Shown: positions 16,281-25,834, counted from the first letter of the stretch. The stretch is DNA of 64,000 bases from Nonomuraea sp. NEAU-A123 (GCF_018603905.1 NZ_JAHFZZ010000020.1:1-64000), one strand, 5' to 3'. Program-made: numbers and translations. Notes: generated from the sequence alone by a model not told the origin.

Positions 16281-16871
16281 TCAGCTACCGCTCCAGCCCG
16301 GCACCGCCATCCGGACCGTCAGCGCGTGCTCGACCAGGTTGATGAGCGCGCTCTTCACCGAGTCCTTCGACCGGGCGTCCAGCCGAACCAGCGGGATGTG
16401 CGGCGCCAGTGTGAGAGCGTCGCGCACCTCCGCGTCACTGTGCGGGTACGACCCGTCCCACCCGTTCACACCCACCACGAACGGCAGTTGCGCCTCTTCG
16501 AAGTAGTCGATCGCGGGGAAGCTGTCGGCCAGCCGCCGCGTGTCCACCAGCACCACCGCGCCGATCGCGCCGCGCACCAGGTCGTCCCACATGAACCAGA
16601 ACCGGTGCTGTCCGGGCGTGCCGAACAGGTAGAGGATCAGGTCACGGTCGAGCGAGACCCGGCCGAAGTCCATGGCCACGGTGGTGGTGGACTTCAGCGG
16701 CGTCATACCGAGGTCGTCGATGCCCGCCGAGGCGTCCGTCATGACGGCCTCGGTGGTCAGCGGCATGATCTCCGACACCGCGCCGACGAACGTCGTCTTG
16801 CCCACCCCGAAGCCACCGGCCACCACGATCTTCGTCGAGGTGAGGCCGGGGCTAGAGCCTGCGAAGTCCAC
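16281..16871 (-). CDS. cvnD: Conservon 1 GTPase (CvnD)
   Basis: This 196-residue Ras-like small GTPase of the conservon type has P-loop GGFGVGKT at 19-26, the switch II region GTPGQ at 84-88 in place of DxxGQ, and NGWD at 136-139 for base recognition. In characterised conservons CvnD associates with the roadblock and DUF742 partners at the membrane, reporting from the CvnA sensor. The GTG start lies inside the 3' end of cvnC, a 20-base overlap. It is very similar to the other three CvnD proteins in this window. Confidence 0.94.
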   Translation of the reverse strand: MDFAGSSPGLTSTKIVVAGGFGVGKTTFVGAVSEIMPLTTEAVMTDASAGIDDLGMTPLKSTTTVAMDFGRVSLDRDLILYLFGTPGQHRFWFMWDDLVRGAIGAVVLVDTRRLADSFPAIDYFEEAQLPFVVGVNGWDGSYPHSDAEVRDALTLAPHIPLVRLDARSKDSVKSALINLVEHALTVRMAVPGWSGS

Positions 16872-17259
16872 TGAGCACCCTTTCGAGCAGGTTTACGTCT
16901 GGCCGTCCCGACTCCAGCGCTGGCTGGTGTACGCGTACCAGACCTTCGGCCGCCATATCGGCGATCAGCACGCGCACCACACCGAGCGGGATCCGCAACA
17001 GGGCCGACACCTCGGCCACCGACCGGACCTGCCGGCAGAGCTGGCTGATCGCCTGATACTCCGGCGTGATGTGGGAGAACTCCCGGTGCTCGGCCGTCGC
17101 GGACGAGACCAGGGCCTCCATGGCCAGCTTGACCCGGGGCGCGGTCCGTCCTCCCGTCACAGCGTAAGGACGGACCGGCGACGCGGGATCTGAACTCAGC
17201 TGCGGCTGGGGATGGGGTTGGGGCTCCCAGCCACCGCTGTTCCACCTTGGGTCCGTCAC
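16852..17259 (-). CDS. cvnC: Conservon 1 DUF742 protein (CvnC)
   Basis: This 135-residue DUF742 protein has a Pro/Gln-rich N-terminus, the family motif RPYAVTGGRTAP at about 29-40, and a C-terminal winged-helix-like half (VRSVAEVSALLRIPLGVVRVLIADMAAEGLV) ending SGLRRL. It is thought to act as an adaptor in the CvnB-CvnD complex; DNA binding is unproven. It starts at GTG 5 bases after cvnB, with AGGTGA before it. Confidence 0.93.
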   Translation of the reverse strand: MTDPRWNSGGWEPQPHPQPQLSSDPASPVRPYAVTGGRTAPRVKLAMEALVSSATAEHREFSHITPEYQAISQLCRQVRSVAEVSALLRIPLGVVRVLIADMAAEGLVRVHQPALESGRPDVNLLERVLSGLRRL

Positions 17260-17264
17260 CTACA

Positions 17265-17687
17265 TCACCTGGTCTGGCTGGCGCGCAGCTCTGCGCGCAC
17301 CGCCGGAGTAAGTACCTGACCGGCACGATCGACCATGAGCGTCATTTGGTACGCGACCAGACCCATATCGCAGTCAGGGGCCGCCAGCACTGCCAGGCAG
17401 GAGCCGTCGCTGATCGACATGATCAGCATCAGCCCGCGTTGCATCTCGACGATGGTCTGGTTGACCGCACCGCCCTCGAAGACCCTGGCCGCTCCCTGCG
17501 TCAGGCTGACCAGCCCGGACGCGATCGCGGCCAGTTGATCAGCCCGGTCTACGGGGAACCCCGAAGAGGCCGCGAGCGGCAGACCATCGGACGAGACAAC
17601 GACCGCGTGGGCGACGCCTGGAACGGTACTGACGAAGTCGGTTATCAGCCAGTCGACTCCGCGTGCCGCGTGGCTCAGATCGTTCAT
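17265..17687 (-). CDS. cvnB: Conservon 1 roadblock/LC7 protein (CvnB)
   Basis: This 140-residue roadblock/LC7 domain protein (VDWLITDFVSTVPGVAHAVVVSSDGLPLA; GLMLIMSISDGSCLAVLAAPDCDMGLVAYQMTLMVDRAG) belongs to the MglB-like family that dimerises and binds small GTPases, often as an activating protein. The ATG at 17687 overlaps the kinase stop by 4 bases and has GGAGGG upstream. Confidence 0.94.
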   Translation of the reverse strand: MNDLSHAARGVDWLITDFVSTVPGVAHAVVVSSDGLPLAASSGFPVDRADQLAAIASGLVSLTQGAARVFEGGAVNQTIVEMQRGLMLIMSISDGSCLAVLAAPDCDMGLVAYQMTLMVDRAGQVLTPAVRAELRASQTR

Positions 17688-20590
17688 GCGCCCTCCTCTC
17701 TGCTATCAACAGGCCTCGAGCCGGCGGGGTACGCCCTGCCCTCGCTGATGTCGTCACGTGCCGCGCGGAAGCCCTGCTGGAAGCTGGACAGGCGGCTGCG
17801 GACGCGGTCAGGCGAGACAGAGGGCATCGGGGCGACGCCCTTCGGCGCGGAGGCGGTGTCAGCGGAACCCGGCACGAGGTTCGCCTTGGGCACCCGCTTG
17901 GGCAGCCCGGAGGCCGTCGCGCCGTCACGCACCGGCTCGACCGCGGCCTCAGCGGCGCTCCAGCCGGCATCGGCCTTGGAGGAACCCCAGCTCGCGCCGC
18001 TTTCACCATGCTCGAACCAGGCCGACTCCACCGAGGCGAAGATCGGCAGGTACTCGTCGCCCGACGACGCCGGCTTCACCACCGGGATGGGACCGGTGGC
18101 CGCAGACTCCGTCTCCGGGAAGTCGTACCTCGGCCTGGGCGGCGGGCTCGACTCCACAGCCCTGTCGCCGAAGCTCCAGTTCTGGGGCGGCTGGAACGGC
18201 GGCTGGTCACCGGCCGGCGGCCGCTTCGGCAGGCCGTTGTCGCCGGACCAGTTGCCACCGCCGCCGCCACCGCCCTGGCCGCGCGACGGCACCCAGACGT
18301 CGGCGGTGTCGTAGCCGCCGCTGCTGGCACGCGGGTCGGCGGGCCAGCCGTTGACGTCGGACGGCCACTGGGGCATCGACGGCCAGGCGCCCGCGGACTC
18401 CGGGTTGGACGGGTAGGACGGATGTCCCGGGCCCATCTGGTAGCCGCCACCCTGCCACTGCGGAGGAGCGACGGGAGCGGCGGGAGCCGGCGCGGGGGCC
18501 GCGTAGGTCTCCTCACGCACGGGCATGGCGCCCTGCGTGCCGGTGTAAGCCGGGGACTGGCTGCCGAGCAGGCTCTCGGGCACCAGCACCATGGCGGTCA
18601 GGCCGCCGGAGCCGTGCGGGCGCAGTTGCACCCGGATGCCGTGCCGGTGCGCCAGCCTGGCGACCACGAACAGTCCCATGCGGCGCGACACCGAGACGTC
18701 CACGATGGGCGCGTCGGTGAGGCGGTCGTTGGCCCCGGCCAGTTCGTCCTGGGTCATGCCGATGCCGGAGTCGGTGATCGACAGCATGACGCCGCCGCCG
18801 TCGATCCGGCTGCCGGAGACCGTCACGCGGGTCTCGCGCGGCGAGAACGACAGCGCGTTCTCCACCAGCTCGGCGAGCAGGTGGATGACGTCGTTGACGG
18901 CCTGGCCCGCGACGGACACGCCGTCGGGCACCTGCAGGACGACCCGCTCGTAGTTCTCGACCTCCGACAGGGAGGCGCGGGCCACGTCGACCAGCTTGAC
19001 CGGCTGGCTCCAGCGGCGCGGCGGGTCCTGGCCGGCCAGAACCAGGAGGTTCTCGCTGTTACGGCGCATGCGGGTGGCCAGGTGGTCCAGCTTGAACAGG
19101 TTCGCCAGTCGGCTCTCGTCCTGCTCGCCCTGCTCCAGACCGTCGATCAGGGTGATCTGCCGCTCGACCAGAGTCTGGCTTCTGCGGGAGAGGTTGACGA
19201 ACATCGCGTTGACGTTGCTACGGAGCCGGGACTCCTCACCGGCCAGCCGTACGGCTTCGCGGTGTACCTCGTCGAACGCCCGCGCGACTTCCCCGATCTC
19301 GTCCTCGGACATGACGCCGATCGGCTCGACCTCCGGTGGGCCGGTCGCCTCGGACTCGCGCAGCTTCTGGACCGTCTCCGGCAGGCGGCGGCCGGCGATG
19401 AACAGCGCCTCCCTGCGCAGCCGGCGCAGCGGGCCGCTCAGCGAGCGCGCCATGAGCGACGTGACCACCAGTACCAGGATGAGCAGGATGGCGATCGCGA
19501 TCGCGATGATCATCGCGCCTTGCTGCTCCTGGCCCTGCAGGGTACGGCTGCGCAGCAGGATCGAGTCGGAGACCTGCTGCTCGACCTTGCGCATGCCGTC
19601 GATCGTCTTGCTGACGGCGTCGAACCACTCCTCGCCGTTGCGCTGGAGACCGAGGGCCGGGTCGACCAGGAGCGCACCCGAGTCCTGCAGGAACAGGGCG
19701 CGGGCCTGGATCAGCTCCGCCTTGTCGACGGCCTGGCCGCTGACGATGTCGTCGTACGCCTGGCGGATGTTCAGCGGCACCTGGGCCCTGAACGTCGCCA
19801 GCTCGCTGTTGCGCTGGGCGCGGGCGGCGATGAAGGAATCAAGGTCTTCCTTGCTGAACCGCTTGGCGGCCAGCGCGGCCGCGAGGAGCGCGCGCTGCTT
19901 GGAGACGAACTGCTTGGCCCTGGACAGAGCGGCGAAGCCGGAGACGCTGTCAGCGAGCTCCTTGTCGGCGGCACCCTGGTCGATGTTGTCGTTGAGCGCG
20001 ATGAAGTCGGAGATGCTCCGGTCGTACAGGTCGATGACGGAGCTGACGTTCAGCTGCGAGTCCACCGACGCCTTGCGTGACTGGTCGATCTCGTCCAGAC
20101 GGTTCTTGATGCGAACGGCCTCAGCGCGCTGCGGGCTGTCGGACGTGGCGAGCGCGTCGACACCGCTTCGCACCCCGTCACGAAGCTTGTTGACGGTGAC
20201 GTACTGGTCGCTGACTTTGGCCTTGCCGGCCGCCGGGCGGCCGAGGGCGACAAAGCTGGCGGTGAGGTCACGTTCGTGCTCGACCTCGTCGGCGAGCTCA
20301 GTGAGCTGGCTCGCCAGGATGGCGACGTCGTTGACTCTCTCGTACTCGGTGGCGCTGCTGATCGAGGTGGCTACGCGGAAGCCGCCCAGGACCAGGGCCG
20401 CCAAGGTGGGAATGACAACCAGAACGAGCAGCTTCGAGCGCACACGCCAGTTGCGCAGCGCGAAGCCACCCGTCTTCTTCGCACGCCCGGCCCGTGCTTT
20501 GGGCTTTGACTTGGCGTGAAGCGCCGCAGGAGCGGGCGCTTCAGCAGTTAAGCCGGGATCCCCACCTGCTGGGGGGAATGCGTTCCTCAC
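17684..20590 (-). CDS. cvnA: Conservon 1 sensor histidine kinase (CvnA) with nitrate-sensing-type domain
   Basis: The GTG at 20590 is chosen because all four cvnA genes here share GAGAGGTTG-like sequence followed about 8-11 bases later by GTG; this gives 968 residues. A basic N-terminus precedes a helix at about 52-74, an extracellular NIT-type helical domain (about 75-355), a second helix (about 358-382), HAMP, a dimerisation segment with LDHLATRMRR (possible phospho-His near 503) and an HATPase_c domain (N-box ELVENA near 575-580, DSGIG near 607). A Pro/Gly-rich, apparently disordered tail of about 290 residues carries motifs shared with the other cvnA proteins. No response regulator is nearby, as is usual for conservons. 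Confidence 0.93.
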   Translation of the reverse strand: MRNAFPPAGGDPGLTAEAPAPAALHAKSKPKARAGRAKKTGGFALRNWRVRSKLLVLVVIPTLAALVLGGFRVATSISSATEYERVNDVAILASQLTELADEVEHERDLTASFVALGRPAAGKAKVSDQYVTVNKLRDGVRSGVDALATSDSPQRAEAVRIKNRLDEIDQSRKASVDSQLNVSSVIDLYDRSISDFIALNDNIDQGAADKELADSVSGFAALSRAKQFVSKQRALLAAALAAKRFSKEDLDSFIAARAQRNSELATFRAQVPLNIRQAYDDIVSGQAVDKAELIQARALFLQDSGALLVDPALGLQRNGEEWFDAVSKTIDGMRKVEQQVSDSILLRSRTLQGQEQQGAMIIAIAIAILLILVLVVTSLMARSLSGPLRRLRREALFIAGRRLPETVQKLRESEATGPPEVEPIGVMSEDEIGEVARAFDEVHREAVRLAGEESRLRSNVNAMFVNLSRRSQTLVERQITLIDGLEQGEQDESRLANLFKLDHLATRMRRNSENLLVLAGQDPPRRWSQPVKLVDVARASLSEVENYERVVLQVPDGVSVAGQAVNDVIHLLAELVENALSFSPRETRVTVSGSRIDGGGVMLSITDSGIGMTQDELAGANDRLTDAPIVDVSVSRRMGLFVVARLAHRHGIRVQLRPHGSGGLTAMVLVPESLLGSQSPAYTGTQGAMPVREETYAAPAPAPAAPVAPPQWQGGGYQMGPGHPSYPSNPESAGAWPSMPQWPSDVNGWPADPRASSGGYDTADVWVPSRGQGGGGGGGNWSGDNGLPKRPPAGDQPPFQPPQNWSFGDRAVESSPPPRPRYDFPETESAATGPIPVVKPASSGDEYLPIFASVESAWFEHGESGASWGSSKADAGWSAAEAAVEPVRDGATASGLPKRVPKANLVPGSADTASAPKGVAPMPSVSPDRVRSRLSSFQQGFRAARDDISEGRAYPAGSRPVDSREEGA

Positions 20591-20962
20591 TGGCCTCCGC
20601 AACCTCTCCTCTGATGGTCTGGTGCAAGAGGATCACGTCATGCATTGTGTTTGCCGTGTGACGCCGACGCACCCATGGGGCGAGAGCTTATTTGAGCACA
20701 ACAACAGGAGATCGGCCAATACCGCAAAGGTCGCAGTCAACCTATCTCTTCGCAAAACGTACCAAACCGGACATTCACCACATGTTCCTGGTGGACGCCC
20801 GGGTCTCACTCCGTCGATTCGGACAATCATCTCAAACCTACATGGTGATCATCATTTCCACATATATATTGTTAATTTCCAGAATCGGGGGACCATGCGC
20901 AAGAGTTAGCTGCGCTAGGGTGCGACCGTCGTCGATCACCCCCCGTTCGAAGGAGACGCGAC
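20591..20962. other. Divergent regulatory region between conservon 1 and the amidohydrolase ABC operon
   Basis: These 372 bases are clearly less GC-rich than the genes around them and separate two divergent operons. The conservon promoter motif lies at 20687-20720. AT-rich stretches at about 20850-20890 and a GAAGGAGAC ribosome site 7-8 bases before the 20963 ATG belong to the plus-strand operon. An open frame at 20622-20909 has no domain and I do not accept it as a gene. Confidence 0.7.
20687..20720 (-). promoter_or_regulatory. Conserved cvnA upstream motif, copy 1
   Basis: On the minus strand this reads ATTGGCCGATC, then about 10 bases, then TTGTGCTCAAATAAG. It matches the sequences upstream of cvnA2 and cvnA3 in order and spacing and lies about 97-130 bases before the cvnA1 start. 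It is the most divergent of the three copies. Confidence 0.55.
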
Positions 20963-21952
20963 ATGAGGTTCGGTGCACTAGGGCGCACCGCCCTGATTGG
21001 ACTTGTGGCCACCCTTGTCATTACGGGGTGTTCCAGCTCAGATAGCAAGACCGGAGGCACCACCAATGCCAATGGTCTTGAGAAGACAGACCTCCTGATC
21101 GGACAGTACCCCGGGGCGGACTCAGCCCCGTTGTTCATCGCGATGGAGCGCGGATTCTTCAAGGAGCAGGGCCTCAACGTCAAGCAAGAGGCCATCCAGG
21201 CCCCCCAGGCCGTGCTGCCCAAGCTCGGCAACGGCAGCATGGACGTGGTGCTGGGCAGCTACGCCACCATCTTGTCCATCCAGAGCTCCGGCCTGGAGAA
21301 GTTCAAGTACATCGCGGACTCCTACCAGGGAGCCCCCGGGGCCTTCGGCATCATGGTGGCGAAGAACTCGCCCATCAAGAACGTCGGTGACCTCAAGGGT
21401 AAGAAGATCGGCGTCAACGCTCTCGTCGGTCTGGGTGTTCTCACCATGAACCCCCACCTCAAGATCGCCGGGCTGGACCCGAAGACCGACGTCAAGTACG
21501 TCGTCGTGCCGACCACCGACTGGATCACGGCACTGGACAAGCACAGCGTGGACGCGGTCTGGATGACAGACCCGTACGTCAGCCAGGCCAAGAACGAGGT
21601 CGGCGCGACCATGCTGCTCGACACGATGTCCGGTCCCACGGAGGGTCTGCCGATTACCGGCTGGGCCGCAACCGAGAAGTGGGTGGGCAAGAACCCCAAG
21701 ACGATGGCCGCATTCCAGCGCGCCATGGCCAAGGCGCAGAACGTTGCCGCCACCGACCGCAGCGCCGTGACGAAGATCCTGCCGACCTACACGAAGATCC
21801 CGGCTAACGTCGCTGCAACGATCAACCTCGGCAACTACCCGACCTCACTGAACGCCCAGCGCATTCAGCGAGTCGCGGACCTGATGCTCGAGTACGGCTT
21901 CATCCAGCAGAAGATCGACGTCGCCTCGATGATCGTTACTTCGCAGGGATGA
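20963..21952 (+). CDS. ABC transporter substrate-binding lipoprotein, NMT1/THI5 family
   Basis: This is a 329-residue exported binding protein with lipobox VITGC (lipidated Cys23). The mature part has the NMT1/THI5-like (SsuA/TauA) fold: LLIGQYPGADSAPLFIAMERGFFKEQGLNV, then NGSMDVVLGSYATI and GAFGIMVAKNSPIKNVGDLKGKKIGVN. Such proteins bind small anions or heterocycles such as pyrimidines, nitrate or sulfonates. The hydantoinase-like enzyme in the same operon favours a cyclic amide or pyrimidine-type ligand, by inference. It overlaps the first permease gene by 4 bases. Confidence 0.88.
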   Translation: MRFGALGRTALIGLVATLVITGCSSSDSKTGGTTNANGLEKTDLLIGQYPGADSAPLFIAMERGFFKEQGLNVKQEAIQAPQAVLPKLGNGSMDVVLGSYATILSIQSSGLEKFKYIADSYQGAPGAFGIMVAKNSPIKNVGDLKGKKIGVNALVGLGVLTMNPHLKIAGLDPKTDVKYVVVPTTDWITALDKHSVDAVWMTDPYVSQAKNEVGATMLLDTMSGPTEGLPITGWAATEKWVGKNPKTMAAFQRAMAKAQNVAATDRSAVTKILPTYTKIPANVAATINLGNYPTSLNAQRIQRVADLMLEYGFIQQKIDVASMIVTSQG

Positions 21953-22758
21953 CCGCTGCCTCAACGCTGACGCGCGGCGGGCGTTCCCCGCTCGCCCGCG
22001 CCAGGGTCGGAAAACTCGTCCGCCACGCCATCGGTGTGGCGGTTTTTCTGCTTGTCTGGGAGCTCGTCAGCAGGACCGGCCTGTTCAAGTGGCTGCCGCC
22101 GGCCTCGACCTGCCTGGCCAGGGTGGTCGGCCTGGCCTTCGATCCCGAGTACCTCGAGGACCTGTCCTCCACGCTGCTCGCCGCCGTCATCGGCCTGCCG
22201 CTCGCCGTCCTGCTGGCCGTCCCGGTGGGCCTGCTGCTCGGGACCCTGCCCGTCGTCGAGGAGATGACCCGCGCGATCGTCGAGTTCCTGCGGCCGATCC
22301 CCTCGGTGGCGCTGATCCCGCTGGCGCTGTTCATCTTCCAGCCCGAGATCAACGCCAAGGTCGCGCTCATCGTCTACGCCGCGTCCTGGCCGATCCTGAT
22401 CAACACCCTCTACGGCGTGCGTGACGTCGACCCCCTGGCCACGGAGACACTGCGCTCGTTCAGCTTCGGCTCAGCGGCCGTCGTCTGGCGGGTGTCGCTG
22501 CCGAGCGCCGCGCCGTTCATCTTCACCGGCATCCGGCTGGCCGCCTCGATCTCGCTCATCCTCGCCATCAGCGTGGAGTACGTCGTCGGCGGCTCCGGCG
22601 GGATCGGCGCCTTCCTCATCGAGGCGAGCACCGGCCTGGGCGATCAGGCGATGATCGACGTGATCGCGGTGCTGCTGTGGTCGGGCGTCATCGGGCTGGT
22701 CGTCAACACCCTGCTGCTGCGTGCCGAGCGGCGGCTCTTCAAGTGGCGGAACGCATGA
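21949..22758 (+). CDS. ABC transporter permease (SsuC/TauC-like)
   Basis: This 269-residue inner-membrane permease has about six helices and the EAA-type cytoplasmic loop (ETLRSFSFGSAAVVWRVSLPSAAPFIFTGIRL). The ATG overlaps the binding-protein stop (ATGA), and its stop overlaps the next permease start in the same way. It would form a heterodimeric channel with that next gene product. Confidence 0.9.
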   Translation: MTAASTLTRGGRSPLARARVGKLVRHAIGVAVFLLVWELVSRTGLFKWLPPASTCLARVVGLAFDPEYLEDLSSTLLAAVIGLPLAVLLAVPVGLLLGTLPVVEEMTRAIVEFLRPIPSVALIPLALFIFQPEINAKVALIVYAASWPILINTLYGVRDVDPLATETLRSFSFGSAAVVWRVSLPSAAPFIFTGIRLAASISLILAISVEYVVGGSGGIGAFLIEASTGLGDQAMIDVIAVLLWSGVIGLVVNTLLLRAERRLFKWRNA

Positions 22759-23531
22759 TCAAGACGCTGATCAAACGGCTCTGGCTGGTGCCGGTGGTCC
22801 TCATCGCGTGGGAGCTGATCACCAAGGCGGTGGAGAGCCCCTACTTCCCCCCGCCCACGGTCATCGTGTCGCGCATGTACGAGATGTGGTTCTCCGGACC
22901 GCTCATTCTCACCGACGAGGCGGTGGACAACTTCCTCCCCAGCATCGTCAGGCTGATCGGCTCGTGGGGCGTGGCTGTGGCCGTCGGGGTAGCTCTCGGT
23001 GTCGCGATCGGCAGGGCCGCCTGGCTGGCCGACTACATCGACCCGCTGGTGGAGTTCGCCCGGGCCGTGCCGCCACCTGTGATGTTCTCCGTATTCCTGG
23101 TGCTCTTCACCATGGGCACGCAGCTACAGGTGGCCACCATCGTCTTCGGCATCGTCTGGCCGATCCTGCTGAATTCGATCGACGGCGCGCGTAACGTGGA
23201 TCGTCTCCAGATCGAGACCGCGACCGTCTTCGGCGTCCCGGCGAGCCTGCGCCTGTTCCGGATCATCCTGCCCGCCGCCTCACCGAAGATCTTCGCGGGG
23301 CTGCGGCTGAGCGTCTCGCTGGCGCTGATCCTCATGATCGTGTCCGAGCTCAAAGGCAGCACCGACGGCATCGGCTACCTGTTGACCATCGCGAGCGCCA
23401 ACTCCGACATGCCGGCCCTCTGGGGAGGAGTGGTCGTCCTCGGCGTGCTCGGTTACGTGTTCAACACCCTGTTCCTCATGGTCGAGCGTCCGATGCTCAC
23501 ATGGCACCGTGGCGCTCGCCGTACCGCGTAG
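22755..23531 (+). CDS. ABC transporter permease (SsuC/TauC-like), second subunit
   Basis: This 258-residue permease starts at the ATG overlapping the previous stop. It has the EAA-like motif IETATVFGVPASLRLFRIILPAASPKIFAGLRL and about six transmembrane helices. Two different permease genes plus one ATPase gene imply a heterodimeric importer. The amidohydrolase follows after 9 bases. Confidence 0.9.
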   Translation: MIKTLIKRLWLVPVVLIAWELITKAVESPYFPPPTVIVSRMYEMWFSGPLILTDEAVDNFLPSIVRLIGSWGVAVAVGVALGVAIGRAAWLADYIDPLVEFARAVPPPVMFSVFLVLFTMGTQLQVATIVFGIVWPILLNSIDGARNVDRLQIETATVFGVPASLRLFRIILPAASPKIFAGLRLSVSLALILMIVSELKGSTDGIGYLLTIASANSDMPALWGGVVVLGVLGYVFNTLFLMVERPMLTWHRGARRTA

Positions 23532-23540
23532 GAGGCGGAT

Positions 23541-24998
23541 GTGACTGACCTGTTGCTGAAGAACGTGCGAGTTGTCACCCACGACCGGGACGAACCGGTC
23601 GTCGCGGACATCGCCGTGACCGGTGGGCGCATCGAGCAGGTCGGGGCCGGCCTGTCCGCCGAGGGTGTGGAGGAGGTGCTCGACGGCGACGGGAAGCTGG
23701 CCTTCCCCGGCGTCGTGGACGCCCACCAGCACTGGGGCATCTACAACCCGCTGCCCGCCGACGCCGCCTCGGAGAGCATGGCCAGCGCCCAGGGTGGGGT
23801 CACCACGGCGCTCACCTACATGCGGACCGGCCAGTACTACCTCAACAAGGGCGGGCCCTACGCGGAGTTCTTCCCCCAGGTGCGCGAGCAGGCGGAGGGA
23901 CAGGCGTACATCGACTACGGCTTCCACCTCGCGCCCATGTCGAGCACCCACATCGGCGAGCTGCCCGACCTGATCGAGAAGTTCGGGGTCTCCTCGTTCA
24001 AGATCTTCATGTTCTACGGCGGCCACGGGCTGCACGGCCGCTCGGCCGACCAGAGCAAGTTCCTGATGCTGCCCGAGGGCGAGCGCTACGACTACGGGCA
24101 CTTCGAGTTCGTGATGCGCGGCGTGCAGGAGGCCAGGGAGCGCTTCCCCGAGCTGGCCAGCGAGATCTCGCTGTCGCTGCACTGCGAGACCGCCGAGATC
24201 ATGACCGCCTACACCAAGCTGGTGGAGGACGCCGGCGACCTGAGCGGGCTCGCCGCCTACAGCGCCTCCCGGCCGCCGCACTCCGAGGGGCTGGCGGTCT
24301 TCATCGCCTCCTACCTCGCCCACGAGACCGGCCTGGCGAACATCAACCTGCTGCACCTGTCGTCCCGCAAGGCGCTCGACGCGGCCGTGCGGATGGCCAA
24401 GACCTTCCCGCACATCGACTTCCGCCGCGAGGTCACGATCGGACATCTTCTCGCCGACATCGAGACGGCCAGCGGGATCGGTGCGAAGGTGAACCCGCCC
24501 ATCAGGCCGCGCGAGGACGTCGAGGCGCTGTGGGAGTACGTGCTCGACGGCACCGTTGACTGGGTCGTCAGTGACCATGCCTGCTGCCGGGAGGAGCTCA
24601 AGTTCGGAGCTCCGGCCGACGACGTGTTCCTGGCCAAGGCCGGGTTCGGCGGCGCCGAGTACCTACTGCCCGGCCTGATCACCGAGGGCCGCCGCCGCGG
24701 CCTGCCCTACGGGCGCATCGCCGCCCTCACCGCGTGGAACCCCGCCCGCAGGTACGGCCTGCGGACCAAGGGCACGATCGCGCCCGGCTTCGACGCCGAC
24801 ATCTGCCTGGTCGACACCGGGAGCACATGGACCGTGCGCGCCTCCGAGTCGGAGTCGACGCAGGAATACACCCCGTTCGAGGGCTTCGAGCTGACCGCGA
24901 AGGTCACCGACACGTTCGTCAGAGGCAACCACGTCCTCGACGCGGGCAAGATCGTAGGCCCCCCGGTGGGCCAGTACATCTCCAGACCGCTGGGCTGA
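23541..24998 (+). CDS. Dihydropyrimidinase/hydantoinase-like amidohydrolase
   Basis: This 485-residue cyclic-amidohydrolase starts at GTG with TAGGAGG upstream. The binuclear metal site is complete: DAHQH (H62, H64), the lysine to be carboxylated in SSFKIFM (K154), HCE (H214), LLHLSSRKA (H272) and the catalytic Asp in VVSDHACC (D345). The family hydrolyses dihydropyrimidines, hydantoins, allantoin or dihydroorotate; the residues visible do not decide which. Its place between importer genes suggests that it opens the ring of the imported compound. Confidence 0.9.
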   Translation: MTDLLLKNVRVVTHDRDEPVVADIAVTGGRIEQVGAGLSAEGVEEVLDGDGKLAFPGVVDAHQHWGIYNPLPADAASESMASAQGGVTTALTYMRTGQYYLNKGGPYAEFFPQVREQAEGQAYIDYGFHLAPMSSTHIGELPDLIEKFGVSSFKIFMFYGGHGLHGRSADQSKFLMLPEGERYDYGHFEFVMRGVQEARERFPELASEISLSLHCETAEIMTAYTKLVEDAGDLSGLAAYSASRPPHSEGLAVFIASYLAHETGLANINLLHLSSRKALDAAVRMAKTFPHIDFRREVTIGHLLADIETASGIGAKVNPPIRPREDVEALWEYVLDGTVDWVVSDHACCREELKFGAPADDVFLAKAGFGGAEYLLPGLITEGRRRGLPYGRIAALTAWNPARRYGLRTKGTIAPGFDADICLVDTGSTWTVRASESESTQEYTPFEGFELTAKVTDTFVRGNHVLDAGKIVGPPVGQYISRPLG

Positions 24999-25020
24999 CC
25001 TTCACCCCCAAGGAAACCTC

Positions 25021-25788
25021 TTGCTTGAGATAGACAACCTCTCGCACGTCTACGGTGACGGGCCGACCCGGCACCACGCCATCGACGGACTGAACCTGAG
25101 CGTCGCCGAGGGCGAGCTGCTGTGCATCGTCGGGCCCTCCGGGTGCGGCAAGTCGACCCTGCTGCGCTCCATCGCCGGCCTGATCAAGCCCACCGGCGGG
25201 CAGGTCCGGGTCGAGGGCGAGCTGGTCCGCCAGACGCCCGCCAACCTGGCCGTCGTCTTCCAGGACTACAGCCGCTCGCTGTTCCCGTGGATGTCGGTGG
25301 CGGACAACGTCGCGCTGCCGCTGCGCCGCAAGGACATGACCAAGCAGCAGCGCCGCGAGGCCGCCCACGAGGCGCTGGAGTCGGTGGGGCTGGCCGAGGC
25401 CGGGCGCAAGTACCCGTTCCAGCTGTCGGGCGGCATGCAGCAGCGCGTGGCCATCGCCCGCGCGCTGGCCTACCGGCCGACGCTGATGCTCATGGACGAG
25501 CCGTTCGGCTCGGTCGACGCGCAGACGCGTGAGGACCTCGAGGACCTCGTGCTGAAGGTACGCGGGCATCACCAGATGACGATCGTGCTCATCACGCACG
25601 ACATCGACGAGAGCGTGTACGTCGGCGACCGGGTCGTCGTGCTGTCCAAGGCGCCCGCGCACGTCGTGGGCGACCTGAAGGTGGCGCTCCCCGGCCCCCG
25701 CGACCAGATCACCACCCGCGAGCACCCGGACTTCGTCCATCTGCGCGCCGAGGTGGGCCGCCTGGTGCGCGGCGTGGCGTCCGTCTGA
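25021..25788 (+). CDS. ABC transporter ATP-binding protein (SsuB/TauB-like)
   Basis: This 255-residue ATPase has Walker A GPSGCGKST, Q-loop VFQDYSRSLFPW, signature LSGGMQQR and Walker B LMLMDEPFGSVDAQTR. It most likely starts at TTG 25021 with AAGGAAA upstream. It completes the 20963-25788 importer operon. A very strong hairpin follows. Confidence 0.92.
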   Translation: MLEIDNLSHVYGDGPTRHHAIDGLNLSVAEGELLCIVGPSGCGKSTLLRSIAGLIKPTGGQVRVEGELVRQTPANLAVVFQDYSRSLFPWMSVADNVALPLRRKDMTKQQRREAAHEALESVGLAEAGRKYPFQLSGGMQQRVAIARALAYRPTLMLMDEPFGSVDAQTREDLEDLVLKVRGHHQMTIVLITHDIDESVYVGDRVVVLSKAPAHVVGDLKVALPGPRDQITTREHPDFVHLRAEVGRLVRGVASV

Positions 25789-25834
25789 GCACGCCTCCGC
25801 GCACCGCCTCCTGTACGGCGGGCTGAGCCGAAAT

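Noticed and set aside
20622..20909. Small plus-strand frame between conservon 1 and the ABC operon
   Set aside because: It covers the promoter motif and AT-rich region, has no domain and no matching ribosome site.
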